Positions 8,707-20,072 are shown, numbered from the stretch's first letter. The stretch: 21,314 bases of DNA from Thamnocephalis sphaerospora (GCA_003614735.1 KZ992673.1:1-21314), one strand, 5' to 3'. Numbers and translations are program-made. The notes: generated by a model not told the origin, from the letters alone.

Positions 8707-10668
8707 TTACATGGCTCGACCGGGCCGGCGCGCCACCACGTAAAAGACATGGTGGTGCGCGCGCATCGTTTCCATCTCGCGCTCGTACGCAATCACCGCT
8801 CTGTCGTACGCGAGCTCGTCCATGCAGAGCGCGCGCGTAACAAACGGACGCAGTGCGCTGTACTCGTCGCGCTGCGCCTCTGCTGACGCGCGGCCCACTT
8901 CGCCGCCATGAGCGCCATCCTTGAGATCACGGAGATGCAGGCGCACTTCTTGGAAGCCGACGTCCTGCAATAGTTTCGGCAAGCCACGGACGGCCGTCGG
9001 GTCAACGCCATGCGTGCTAAGTGCAGCATGGGTCCACTTGGCCAGCAAGCGACCAGCCGGACCGGTGCCACGCGGCACCATATCCGACTCGCAAATTTCC
9101 ACGCGGCCTCCGGGTTTGATGACTCGCTGAAGCTCGTGCAGCAGCGTGGGCCACAGCTCGGCCGGCACGCCAACGCCAAAATTGCGCATGTGCACAAAGT
9201 CAAACGATTCGTCTGCAAACGGCAGGCCACGCAACACGTCGGCCTGCAGAAATCGGCAGTTGCGTGGGCGCACCAGTGTCGGGTAGAGCGGAAGTAGATC
9301 CACGCCGACAAAGTTGGTGTCGGGATGCTCCGCAGCCATTTCCTATGGCACATGTGCGCAGACGAGTCAGCCGCTGTGTTTGGCGCGGTTCGGCAAAAAG
9401 GCGCGTGAACTTACCAGACACCATGCGCCAGTGCCGCATCCAATGTCGAGCACATTTTCCATGTGCGAACGGTCGGTGCACTTGAGCGATGTAAAGTGGT
9501 TTGCACCCAGCTCCATCTTGTGCAGGTAGTGCACCGCGTTCAGTCGATCCTGCTCCTGCTGGTAGCGGGTCATGTCCACAGCATCCTCGCTTGCCGATGA
9601 CATCAGCACCGAGTAGCGTAGCGAGGAGCGGTTGCTGGAGGACTGAGATGCGCGGGCCGTGCTGCACTTGCGCTGGCTGCTAGCAGTGGAGCGTCGCGAC
9701 ACGTAGGAAAAGGCCGACGAGCAGATGCTGCTGCTGCGCGAAGCGCTGGTGCACACGGTAGAGGAGCTGACGCTGCTGTGCGTCGAGTAGGTTGAGGTTG
9801 CCACGGAGCTCATGGTCTGCTCACTGATGCGGCGGGACTGAATGCTGTCTTGCGCAGGGGCAGCGACAGATTGCTGCTGCTGCTGCTGCTGCTGCTGCTG
9901 AAGCGCGTACTGGCGTGCGTATGCGACCGCAGTGCTATTGTTGGCAGCGGACGGACGGCACGTCTTTTGGCTGTCTGGCTTGGACGAACGACTGCTTTTC
10001 CTGGAGGAAACCACCGTTGTCGCGGAAGCCAGCGTGGATGTGGATGGACGGTGTGAAACGGCCTGCGGACTGCCAGGCCGGTGGACAGGCGATGGCGGGC
10101 CGGGCGCAATGGTGCTATCAGCACCGCTGGCAACCATAGCGGCAGCAGCCGCGGCAACCTGAGCAGCCAGACGTGGCGAGGAGGAGAGCATCGTCAGCTG
10201 CTTGGAGATGGTCGGCTGCTGTGCAGGCGCTGCCGTTGAAGGTGCCGCGCGCTTGAGAGCTGGGCAGCTTGCAATGCGATCTAGCCGGTGCTCCTGCGAG
10301 CTCGGTGCCACGGGCCTGTACAGCGAAGCACCCTGGAAAGAGGCCATGTAAGGTAGGTCTCCGTCCGACTGAAGTGCCGCACGGTTGCCCAGGACATTCT
10401 GCATCGACTGCTTCTTCTGCTTGCGCCGCAGTTTCTGCTTACGGCCGATGCTTGCCACTGCAGCCGCCGGACGAGCACTAGCAATTGCCTTGCGAAGCTT
10501 GGCAAAATGGGTGGCGTCAGGGCGGTGCAGCATTGGTGTGCGACGACCGCAAGCAGCGCAAAAGTCTGTCGTGCTACCTGCTAGGCGACGAGCGCCGCGC
10601 TCTAGATAGCACTGCGCGCAAGACGGCGCAGACACATTGGCGTCTCGCTTGGACGGCTGGTTTCCCAT
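8707..10668 (-). CDS. SAM-dependent methyltransferase with myristoylation-type N-terminus, Cys4 motif and polyQ
   Basis: Two exons, 10668-9415 and 9342-8707, are joined across a 72-bp intron (GTAAGT...ATAG, CTGAC branch-like site), giving 629 residues. The C-terminal domain is a Rossmann class I methyltransferase. Motif I LDIGCGTGAW (407-416) is interrupted at its end by the intron, followed by VGVD (acidic end of strand 2), LQADVLRGLPFADESFDFVH (motifs II/III) and ELQRVIKPGGRVEI. The substrate cannot be read from sequence; this layout is common among uncharacterised fungal methyltransferases. The first 400 residues are low-complexity: MGNQPSKR fits the N-myristoylation pattern (Gly2, Ser6, basic 7-8), then CX2C-X16-CX2C at Cys17/20/37/40, a basic patch (77-87), long Ser/Ala/Thr-rich stretches and a Q10 tract. 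An in-frame ATG at 10737 exists, but 10668 gives the myristoylation start. Confidence 0.88.
9871..9900 (-). repeat. CAG repeat coding for polyQ
   Basis: Nine CAG codons plus one CAA (minus strand) encode ten glutamines at residues about 257-266 of the methyltransferase. This is a perfect trinucleotide run, likely to vary in length between strains. Confidence 0.85.
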
Positions 10669-13600
10669 TATGTCTACGTATACTATGTACCAGCGAACTA
10701 GCCGTAATAAAAGTGTGACGGCAGATGGAATGGGCACGAGTGATGTACTGTATACGTTCTGTGAGCAGTACCTGCAAACTAGCCAGGTGTGCGAAATTTG
10801 ACAAACTACTTGAGCTCTAATCTTAGCTTATGGCTAGGTGTCTAGCTAGGGCGATGCCCGGTGGCTACGCTGGAGAGGGCGTAAATGGCGCGATGCAGCA
10901 GGAAGCACCAATGCTCCGGGACTGAGCTAAGAATGCTATCAGTAGAATACAAAGACAGCGGTAAAGCAAGGGACGGGGCAAAAGGTGAACGCATCCAAAA
11001 GGCGGCGCAAAGATAATAATACGTCGATCCAAGAGCCTGAAAATATGCTCTGCCCGTAAGCGCAAATAGCAACTACTGGACGTGAACTAGAGTTCTGTAG
11101 AAGCGTAGCGGTGGGTGGATGGTGCGCTGGGAGGCGAGAGCACAGACAAAATAAGACAGGCGAGTGCGGGTGGAGGAGCTAATAATAGGGTGGATAGAGT
11201 GGACGAGAAGAATAGAGAGCACTGGCGGAATTGACAAGTGGCGGACTGTCCACGGATACGTTTTAATAAGACGGTAGCGGGTAACTGCAAGGGATGGCTA
11301 CAGCCAGGTCATAGCTCGCTGCATGAAGGTTGGATGTTATACCGGTGGGAGCGGTGGCTGCGGCTGAATGGGACACATGAGCAAGCAGGCGTGCAGGAGC
11401 ATATGTGTGCGTGTTCGCATGCGCATGCGTGTCCACCATGAAAGCTGGCCTGGCCGCTTAGCCAGCAATGTGGCAAGTATGGGTATTTTTCCGCCCACAC
11501 CTCTCTTCGCACACTTCACTGTGGCGGAGAGATCCTGCCCGTGCGGATAAGAGGCGACGTAGGGCCAAGGTGGGCGATGACCGTACAACCGCACGCGTGC
11601 GAGCATAGCCAACTGTTTCCATCGAGGCCACCCCATGCGTCCGTTGCAATGGGCGGTGGCCAACATCCATGCGGCTGCCATTCTCAAGGATGAGGTAGCA
11701 ACCTCCAAAGCATGGTGGATAGCAGCAGCCGCAGTGTGCTGACGACAGCATGCACGGCGGAAACATCGCTCCTGTGCGACCATCCGGCCCGAGCGCAGCG
11801 CACAACGTCTGACGTAGGGCGTCTAACTGCCGGACAGTCCTGCGGCCTAGTACCACCGTGATGAGTGGTGGTGACGATGGCTCGAGTGCTAGTGCTGCGG
11901 GTCGGCCAAAGTATGCACGCCCACGCCACTCCCCGTGTGCCGCAACTCACACACGCGGTGCAAGTACAAGGAGGCCGGTAAGCGTGCCGTGGTTTGCATC
12001 ACCCTGTGCTTACTAGGTCACGCCAGCCAGGTCTGTACAACCCAGCATGCTACATGCAGCCGGGCACGTGCGGCGCAAGTACTGGGGACAAGACCAAAGA
12101 TATAGGTAGCTGGCATTGCAGCGACGGCAACATGGCTCAAGTTGGCAAGGCATCGCCTTTCCGCCGTAAACTGGACTAGTGCAGGCGTGTGGGGGTCTGT
12201 GTGCTGCGGTCAGGCCACACTAGCCGGACGCTGATGGTATGAGCGCACAAACACATCCTCATCTGCAGATCTTCCCTGGCAGTGCTGGCGCGTGCGCGCA
12301 TTGCGCGACGCCTTGCCATCACGGTTGTGCAACCCATTAGCGACTGGGATGCCTGCTGACGACACGCATGTTGTGGCCAAAGACTGCAGCAAGCTTGTGC
12401 CAATGTCATATTGCCGTGATTTGTAATGGCATCTATACGTCATTCGGCCTATTGAGATGGCGCTGCGTTGCGTCTCGTATGCACTATGCTTCCACGCTTG
12501 TGGTACGTGGACTGTGCCTTGTGCCTGGGTGCTGGACCTTTACTACCCTGTGCCTGTGTCGAAAGGTAGCTGTGATTGGTTGGGCATAGATGCAACACAT
12601 AACTTGTCAGCTCAGGGCCAGAGGGAAGGCAAGGAAGGAGACGACGCGTGTTTTAGAAAAGCGCCAGAGGATGGCCAAGATCGCATACGCGTGTCGTTGC
12701 GCCGTGGATCGCAGAGTCTAGATCGGTGCCATGAAGCTAGTGGGCGCGCTATGGCACGCTGGAGTAATGCGCCATGAGTCTTCGAGGCGCAGCGTCTAGA
12801 TCGCGGCATGGCTGACGGGCTGCGGTTCGGCTATGGATGTGGTCTAGACGCTGGTAGACGTGTGGCGGTCGCGCGGTCAAAGCGCAGACGTATGCTGCGC
12901 TCGCAGCGTGACATACGCTCGCCGCCCTGGCTGCTCCTCAACCCCGGTTCATGGGCAGGCGAGTAGCTTTCTAATGCCATAGAGCTAGCGGACGTCTATG
13001 GGTAACGCGCGCACGGCCACTCGCTGCGGCGGCACTGTATCACAGGCATGGTCGAGCAGCATGCTGTAGTAGGCACATGCTGTCCATCCAATAATCGCCG
13101 CCACTGGCTCGCTGTTGGTTCTCACCTGACATAAGCATGGTGCGATGAGCATGTGCCATGCCTTCACAGTATCAGCGATGGGAAATATGCTTTCGATACT
13201 GCCGCCCTTATCTAACCGATTGGCTGTTTTCATGTATGCGCTGCATCCCAGTGCACTGGCTTTCATATTGCACGCTGGCAGCATACAAGGCGGCAGAGGA
13301 GGAGATCGCAGCATGTGACTTGCTGCTTTTCTAGCACTGTTGGTAGGACAACATATGCTGCAACATGGCCACTTGCAGCAGCATGTGACGCTACCCTTGG
13401 CGATAACACCTAGCGTGTACGAATGGCGGTCATGACGCCTGTTCAGCAGCTGATTAACGCTGGGCGAGTGGCTGTGCTGCCACCGGCCCTAGCGTACCCA
13501 CTCTGTACATCTGCAGTCGTTAATGAAATCCTGAATCCAGGGGTGTGCGTAGGCTTGCATTGCGGCGCACACGTGTATCGCTCACATACCACGCCCTAGA

Positions 13601-14579
13601 TGGTGCATGTACATGCGAGCGGTCTGTTCGCTGCGCATTATGCGGTCCATGCGTGGCGACATATCCTTCACGCTCCTTGGCCTGACGACTACACCGAGCC
13701 TTGGTAAGGGTGAGAGTACCCCTCCTGGCGGCATTGTATTCTGCTTGTTGACGCATAGATCACCGGCTGTGCAGGTGGACGCGTGCCTGCGAATGCCACC
13801 GCCTAGTGTGATTCTGCGCACTTCCTGGCGACTTACCGACGAGTAGGCTGCCTTCGTTTTAAAAAGGGTGGTAGACGCACCCTGCTTCTGTGGCGGCGGT
13901 GCGTTCTTGCTGCGCTGCCACATGCGTCTTCATTACTTGGCATGCTTCGCCATACAAATGAGCGCAGCAAATGACTTGGCCACGCGCACCAGCGTGTGAA
14001 CTCATAATGTGCCATTGCTGGCGGCCAAGTTGCGATGCTACAGTATTGACGATATGTGGCCGTAAAAATGGCCAGCACACGCACTACCAAAGGTTACTAT
14101 TGCAAGCCCAATAGAGCACAGAGCGATAGCGTACAAAATATTTAGCGGGTGCAACCACGATGCATTTCCATGATGCAACGATGAGACGGTCGACGGTGCG
14201 CATACGTCTAGTGCAGAGGTTGCATTGGGATGAGCATATCAAAGACAACTGCTGCTAGCGCACCGGCAGGGCAGCTAGAGGTTGATAAACGCTAGTCTAC
14301 AGCAATGATCATCGAAGCGGTGGCGACACACAAACATCGGGATATGCCCTGTGATGGTGGTCACGCCAAACCCTATCTTATACTGCAAGCGCTACTTTGG
14401 TTAAGCTTTTGTGCAGCATAGCTGGTTGCAGCATCTATTCTGTGCCATGTTTATGCAATGAATAGAACTGCCACGGTCGCGGTAAATCGCATATTCCCAA
14501 CTACAAAAGCCATGTAACGATTGCATGCGGCTTGGGGATCTCCCAAATCGAAACATTTTATAGCCATCGGTCGAGTGGG
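10669..14579. other. Long gap (about 3.9 kb) with no supported gene
   Basis: The left end must contain the methyltransferase promoter. The rest holds only short overlapping frames of up to 148 codons, with no domain, no matching exon chain, no tRNA B-box and no recognisable transposon part. The least unlikely coding piece is 13134-13314 (minus), about 60 codons ending in a donor-like CAG|GTGAG, but no partner exon is clear. Imperfect 22-base direct repeats occur at about 12712-12734 and 12790-12811. An unrecognised ncRNA or decayed genes remain possible. Confidence 0.45.
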
Positions 14580-15053
14580 TTACTGCTTTTTGGCAAAGAC
14601 GACAATGCCAGAGTCGTCGCCGCCATCCGGAATGATGCTTACAGCCGGATCGCGCACAAGTTGGCCCAGGTAGTTGTCACATTTGGCGTGGCACTCGCCA
14701 TCGCAGATGGGATCGCCATTGTAGGCACCGCTGGTGGGAGGAGTGCCATCATCGGAAGCAAGAGCGCACTGGCCTGCAGTGAGGCCTTTAGCGCTGGCGA
14801 ATGCGTTGCGTACCGTGGCTGTGAAGGAGGTGCCGCTGCACTTGCACATTAGCGTGCACTCATCCGCTGCGTAGCATCGATTGGCTTGAATAGTATAGCC
14901 CTGGCACAGACAGTACCGCTGGCAGACGGCCTTCCACGTCTTGTGAGGGCACGCTTCCGGTACAGTGAGATCGCTTGGCCTGGCGTCGGCGAGGCTTGGG
15001 AGAAGCATGGCGGCCACAGCGACCAGCGCACCGGCAAGAGTTGAGCAGCGCAT
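14580..15053 (-). CDS. Small secreted cysteine-rich protein
   Basis: This is a single exon of 157 residues. I start at ATG 15053 because it opens directly on a signal peptide (MRCSTLAGALVAVAAMLLPS, cleavage likely after ADA at 24), and a TATA-like CATAAAAG lies about 135 bases upstream. The frame extends further upstream to 15164, but that part is Pro/His-rich, not signal-like, and would bury the signal. The mature chain of about 133 residues has twelve cysteines, at 35, 44, 48, 50, 60, 66, 70, 72, 96, 117, 121 and 125. Two CXC pairs frame the first cluster (CX3CXC ... CX3CXC) and CX3CX3C closes the last, so six disulfides are possible. The family is not recognised. Such proteins in fungi can be effectors, wall or adhesion proteins or inhibitors, and nothing here decides among these. 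Its nearest coding neighbour is a secreted subtilase on the same strand. Confidence 0.82.
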   Translation of the reverse strand: MRCSTLAGALVAVAAMLLPSLADARPSDLTVPEACPHKTWKAVCQRYCLCQGYTIQANRCYAADECTLMCKCSGTSFTATVRNAFASAKGLTAGQCALASDDGTPPTSGAYNGDPICDGECHAKCDNYLGQLVRDPAVSIIPDGGDDSGIVVFAKKQ

Positions 15054-16207
15054 TTTGGTGAGTGCGGTATGTGGTGCGATGGGTGCGGCGTCTGCTGCTG
15101 GGTACTGAACAGGTGAAAGCGCAGGCGATGGAGGTTGGCTGTGGTCGTGAATGCGCCGCTCCACGCAGATGCGCCAGCATGAGCTGCTTTTATGAAGGCA
15201 CGCTGATGTGCGCAGCTCTCAAGACGATCCTTTCCACGTTACACTGCTGCCGTCCTTTGCTCTATTTTCAGACCACGGTATCTTGCGCCGAACTTGTCGC
15301 GCGGTAGACACAAAGCAGAGGCTAGCCGCATTTCTGCCATGCCCCAAGCTTTGTGTCACGCGATGCTGCATCACTTGTCTGGCAGACTGACGCATCTACC
15401 TTTGCTAAGGCTGCTATAGATTGTCTCTCGCAATCCGTCTGCCCCGAGCGGTCCTGTGACGGGTGCAACAAGCGGTAATTTAGACGGTTAGAATGGTGTA
15501 GCAGGATAAGAAGGCGTGTGCGGATGCACTGCGTGACCGAATGCTACAGCCATGCAGCTCGCATGCGATTGGCAGCACATGGCGCCGAGCTGGTATTGCG
15601 GATCGTCTACAGCTACTTGCACTCATTGGTGGGCATGCTGCGAGCCCCACGCCCCGCTTAGGCCAAGCGAACGCGGTTGCTTGGCTCAACGTTTTGCAAT
15701 GTAAAAGCTTAGCAATACCATCCTCAAAAGTGCTGACATATACTTGTTGGCGTGACAGAGTGGCTCCACAAGCCATGGCGACCTGTGTGGCGTGATGTGC
15801 ACATGTCGTAGCCGTTGTCTAGACGTACTCGGGCTGCACATGCGGACACGTTGGCGACTATCGTTCCCATGCGCTAATGCTTAGCAACAAGTCAAACTTT
15901 GACCGCCAATGGCCGTAAATGCAGTGATTAGCGATTATTGCGCAGATTATGCATAATAAATCGCTCTATCGCACAGATTACACGTGCAAGCTTAGCCAGC
16001 GGTGCATCATCGATGTACATGATGGTAGATATGGTTGTATTTGTTTGTATGGTATGCCGTAATACATCAGGTGACATCGTGTATTCGTAATCAAACAAGC
16101 ATAGCACGCTGCCAAGACTCGCTTCGACCGTAAAGCGGTGCTGATCGACCGCTAGCGAGCTTCATGGTTCACAGCGTGGCGGCTTTGCAGATGGCTAGCA
16201 TCAAAGG
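15054..16207. other. Intergenic, promoter of the Cys-rich gene and 3' flank of the subtilase
   Basis: No gene supported. Frames of up to 98 codons around 15480-15795 overlap on both strands and carry no recognisable motif. Around 15915-15975 lies an AT-richer patch with repeated GATTA and TGCGCAGATTA-like words. Confidence 0.5.
15187..15194 (-). promoter_or_regulatory. TATA-like element of the Cys-rich protein gene
   Basis: CATAAAAG on the minus strand lies about 135 bases upstream of ATG 15053, the same spacing as the TATA box of the AAA gene (about 130). This supports both start choices. Confidence 0.4.
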
Positions 16208-17962
16208 CTAGTATTGACGTGGGAAGGCGTACACGACGCCTGGAAGCTGGTTGGCGTTGCTGTAAGCGCCTAGAGGAGTAGCGTTGGCGATCACGGCATC
16301 TACTACATCGCCGGGAGACGTGTAGTTGCGTCGGCTCATGTAAAGCGCAACTACACCGGCAGTGAAAGGTGAAGAAAAGGAGGTGCCAAACGACTTTTTC
16401 ACCGCGCCGTTGGCTTTCAGCACAGAGACTTGCTCGCCTGGCGCAAAGATGTTGACGCACGAGCCTCGCGCCGAAAACTTTGAGATCTGGTCCTTGTTTC
16501 CAATGGAGCCTACGGTGAGAATGTTTCTAGTCTTGCGTGTGAAGCTGGCCGGTGAGTAGTGGCAGGCATTATCCGCTCCATTGCCGGCGGCATTGACCAC
16601 AACGATGCCGGCCTCATCAGCAGCCCTCATTTCTTCATCGAGCGCGCCTGGCTCGAGAAAGGTAACGGACATTTGGAGCACGTGACGGATTTGGCGCTTG
16701 CCACCGCTGGGCCTGGCGCTCTCCATCTTCTTTACGCGGTCAATCACGAATTGCACAGCCTTTCGTAGCGGGCCTTTGGCACCAATGGCGACAACGTGCA
16801 GCTGCGCAGCCTTGGCAACACCGTACTTCCAACTGCTTACGCACGAAGCTACCTGGGTGCCGTGACCACTCTGGGTGTCGTAGCGTCCGGCGTTTGGCTG
16901 ATACTCTATTTCTATGATAGGCTTTAGCGCAAATTCGCCGGAATGTTGCTGGTCAAAGCCAGAGTCGATCATCCAAATGTGAGTGCCTTTACCGCCATCG
17001 CTGGGCAGCTCTGGAGCAGGTTCGTCGAGCTCGCTACTCGTGCGCCTAATCCGAGACAATGCCCAGCTCTCTTTGTCGGAATTGTAGGCAGGCAACGCTG
17101 GGCGCGTAGATACAGGTGGCTGAGGCGATGTCGGTTTTGGCGCTGGCTTGGGAGATAGAACGGATACCGGTGCTGGCTTGGGAGCTAGAACTGATACTGG
17201 CATTGGCTTGGGAGCTGGAGCTGATACCGGTGCTGGCTTGGGAGCTAGAATGAATACTGGCATTGGCTTGGGAGTTGGAGCTGATACCGGTGCTGGCTTG
17301 GAAGTTGGATCTGATACTGGTGTAGGACTTGGGCATGGGGTTGATACAATATATGGGGATGGTTTCTGGGTTGGCGGCGTGGGCGGGGGAGAAGGCAAAG
17401 TTGGCTGCGGTTGGCGCGCCGGCGGGTCTATCGGGGCATACTTGCGTACAGGCGGCATGGGCGGCGTCTGGCGGCTTGGGCGTTTTTTACATCCTGGCCT
17501 GCGGCGGCGCCGCATCGGTGCAGCAGTCTGTGGCCCGTATGTAGTCTGTGCGCCAGGTTGAGCAGCCTGCGCCACATCCTGAAAGGCCACTTGATCCAAA
17601 GCAAGATGGCGTCGAGCAATGGGCACTGCGGGTTTGCCGTCATTGTCGTCGTTATCGAGATCAATCTCACTGCCGTAGATCCACTCTCCTGCTTGCCTGT
17701 GAATCCAGTTGAGGCTCATCTTGGGCGATTTCCCTACAGCGTCGACGCTGCGACGGGCAAGATTTACGTCCCAGTTGAGGGAAAGTTCGGGATCACCCTT
17801 TTGCGCATCGTAGTCGCTTGTTGCCCGCACATCCAGCGGCAGGTCCCACTCGTGCATTGGAAAGACTTTTGTGCTATTGGAGTCTGCCACTGTGACTGCC
17901 GCATGCAGAACAGCTGCTGCCAGCAGCAGCTGCCAGAATGAGCGACGTGGTGAGCGAAACAT
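16208..17962 (-). CDS. Secreted subtilisin-family (S8) serine protease with proline-rich repeat linker
   Basis: This is a single exon of 584 residues. A signal peptide (about 1-26) is followed by an unusual N-terminal region with two SLNW motifs (61-64 and 83-86), then basic RRRRR and PGCKKR, then a Pro-rich linker (about 165-290) containing 10-residue repeats. The catalytic domain starts near 300. The triad is complete: Asp333 in MIDSGFD, His367 in SGHGTQVAS and Ser528 in GTSFSSP, with the oxyanion Asn461 in NAAGNGADN. The motif spacing is proteinase-K-like (S8A). No typical I9 propeptide is recognisable, so the N-terminal region may be a divergent inhibitor. Dibasic and Arg-rich sites around 151-161 and 304-307 (RIRR) are candidate maturation sites. 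Cysteines in the catalytic domain (374, 467, 502) suggest one disulfide. Expected role: extracellular or wall protein digestion. Confidence 0.94.
   Translation of the reverse strand: MFRSPRRSFWQLLLAAAVLHAAVTVADSNSTKVFPMHEWDLPLDVRATSDYDAQKGDPELSLNWDVNLARRSVDAVGKSPKMSLNWIHRQAGEWIYGSEIDLDNDDNDGKPAVPIARRHLALDQVAFQDVAQAAQPGAQTTYGPQTAAPMRRRRRPGCKKRPSRQTPPMPPVRKYAPIDPPARQPQPTLPSPPPTPPTQKPSPYIVSTPCPSPTPVSDPTSKPAPVSAPTPKPMPVFILAPKPAPVSAPAPKPMPVSVLAPKPAPVSVLSPKPAPKPTSPQPPVSTRPALPAYNSDKESWALSRIRRTSSELDEPAPELPSDGGKGTHIWMIDSGFDQQHSGEFALKPIIEIEYQPNAGRYDTQSGHGTQVASCVSSWKYGVAKAAQLHVVAIGAKGPLRKAVQFVIDRVKKMESARPSGGKRQIRHVLQMSVTFLEPGALDEEMRAADEAGIVVVNAAGNGADNACHYSPASFTRKTRNILTVGSIGNKDQISKFSARGSCVNIFAPGEQVSVLKANGAVKKSFGTSFSSPFTAGVVALYMSRRNYTSPGDVVDAVIANATPLGAYSNANQLPGVVYAFPRQY
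17153..17332 (-). repeat. 30-bp tandem repeats in the protease linker
   Basis: Six 30-base units code for 10-residue repeats of the form [PS]KP[AM]PVSxxx (residues about 211-270). Units with PKPA and PKPM alternate, so the real duplication unit is probably 60 bp. The DNA copies are close to each other (for instance repeated GCTGGCTTGGGAGCTAGAA on the plus strand), which points to recent expansion. Confidence 0.85.
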
Positions 17963-19888
17963 GATGGAAGCAGGAACGATGGTGAGGGTATTTCAAGGCC
18001 GCTTGCGATAAGGGTGAAATGATCGTGTCTGGCTTTGCAAGGCCAGAGGAGTCTAGGTCAGCGCAGGACCAGGCGGGATGGTGCTGGTGGATACGTTGAC
18101 AACTTTACGCTACCAGAGCGTTGGCGAGTGTGAACAGTGTAAACAGCGGAGAGCTAGAGGATGGCACGGTGACTTGGCCGTGCGAGGACGTAAGAAGGTG
18201 GATGACTTGGAATGCCGTTGGATCTTGGCGGCTGAGATTGGCACTGTTAAATAGTCGCAGCATCACGCTAGCTAGGCTGTTTTCAACAGTGTCTGCAATT
18301 GTTCCGCAGTTCTGCTGGCAGCCCCGTGATGGGCCTAATTGTTTGGGCCCGCGCCTGAGAGCGGCCAGGGACCGCCAACCGGTAGCTGAGGCGACGACGT
18401 TATCGGTGCATGGAGCGTGGCTGGCGGTGTGCATGCAAAAGGCTGACAAAGCAGCGGCGTAGCAGACTGGCATCTTGCTGTGGGTATGCTAGTCTCTGGG
18501 CAGTCGGTCGTTCTGTAGGTGCTGATGTGGACGTGCACATGCCATCTGCGCGTGGATGTTTCCTGGGCACGTGGATATTTGTAAACTTGTTTTGCCCGAG
18601 GCTCATCGGCACGATGAAATGAGACCACAAAGATTTCATTCCGCCATTGGGCCTCGGATGCAACAGACTCAAACCGACAGCGTCTTTTGCGTGCAGAGAG
18701 CAGTGGGGCCCGTTTCTAGCGTGCTGGCGCCATTGCCTCGACATTACACCTTGCGTCGAGCTGACGCCCGCCTCTGGTGATACGCTGGTCAGTCTCCAAG
18801 CAAGGAGCTGTTGCTGGGTGAGAAATCCATCTATCGCTGGTGGGCACATCTGTCACTGGCGCTGCTCGACAACGGCCGTGATTGATGCGCGCGGCATCGG
18901 CTGCCAGTGAACCGCTGGCCCCTAAACATGGCGTGGCAGCTCCACTCGGTGCCACTGTAGGGCCCGTCTGTGCTACGCTGCGGCAGCACGAGCATTGCCC
19001 TCTGCTGTTCGCAGCCCATGTCGGCCATGGTCGCACGCGCAGCTCCGCCGGACAAAACCTGATTGGAAAGCGCCCCACATGCACGCATAGCTATCAGGCC
19101 GCTGGAAAAAGTGCAGACACCATGCGTGTCTATAGTTGGTCGCCCACGTTAGCTTGCCCACGTTGCGCTTGGCTGCCTTTGGACGGTACATGGCGGTAGT
19201 TTCACCTGCTGGTCTGCGGCAGCACCTTGCCTCTCATACGCTTAGCTTTTCTTTTCCGTTGATCCCTTCGTTCATCTGCTGCAGCAACTTTGTCTCACGC
19301 ATTATCTATATACAGCCGTGCGCGCTGACACAACCAGTGCGTCGCTACACTTTACGACGATACATATACGCTGTTTGCACGGCGGTAAGTTGGCACTTGC
19401 GGGTAACGTTGTTTCAGGCGTTTTGCATTTAATGTTTCTATTGCGAGCGTATTGCCTCCGTAAACCGCCGCCAGCCGGCGGTCGGTCGGCAGTGGGCTGC
19501 ATGCGTCGTAGGGCCGTGTACATTCGTTCGAGCGCCATCTGTGTGATCTGCTGCGCATCTGTGCCTGGCGTGCCATCTGTCTTGTGCTGGCCGGCTGTCC
19601 ATGGACGTCCTCATTACACTTATTAGGCGATCTATGCGCATAGCTGTGACACATGGGCCATTTATAAGCGTACCTGGTCCGCAGACGGCCGTACGTGGCA
19701 TACCTTTGGACTTTACGGCTGCCTTTGCTGCTTGCACGCTCCTTCCCAACTCCACGCATACCGTTACCTCGTTATCAGCGTTGGCTGATATTTCCGCTCA
19801 ACAACGGGGTCCCGATTTACGGTCACAACAATAATTCGTCATATCGCCATCGTCAGATCGTTGCTACCGCACCTCACACGCACCACAC

Positions 19889-19900
19889 GCACACACACAC
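19889..19900. repeat. CA microsatellite
   Basis: A short (CA)n run sits within a longer CAC/CACG-rich stretch (19870-19905). Confidence 0.6.
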
Positions 19901-20049
19901 GCATCAACTGCGATCGCCTGTATCCGCCTCGTCATCGTCATCGTCGTCATTATCACCGCCATCATTGTGGTTGTCGCGTTGTGGTGGCCGTTGCCGCGAT
20001 CATCTTACGCCTTCTTCTCTTTTGTCCTACTGCATTGTGCCCGAGGTGT

Positions 20050-20072
20050 TGTTGCTGCTGCTGCTGCTGCTG
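20050..20072. repeat. TGC/CTG trinucleotide repeat in the GH17 leader
   Basis: About seven perfect TGC units lie in a pyrimidine-rich stretch upstream of ATG 20523. The run is outside any supported coding region. Confidence 0.7.

Noticed and set aside
11337-11856. Overlapping minus-strand frames of 148 and 132 codons
   Set aside because: Two frames of similar length overlap each other, neither has a domain, and the compositions look like translated non-coding DNA.
13582-13923. 113-codon minus frame with a plus-strand counterpart and a GTAAGG donor-like site
   Set aside because: Joining the candidate plus-strand exons soon meets a stop, and no family is recognised on either strand.
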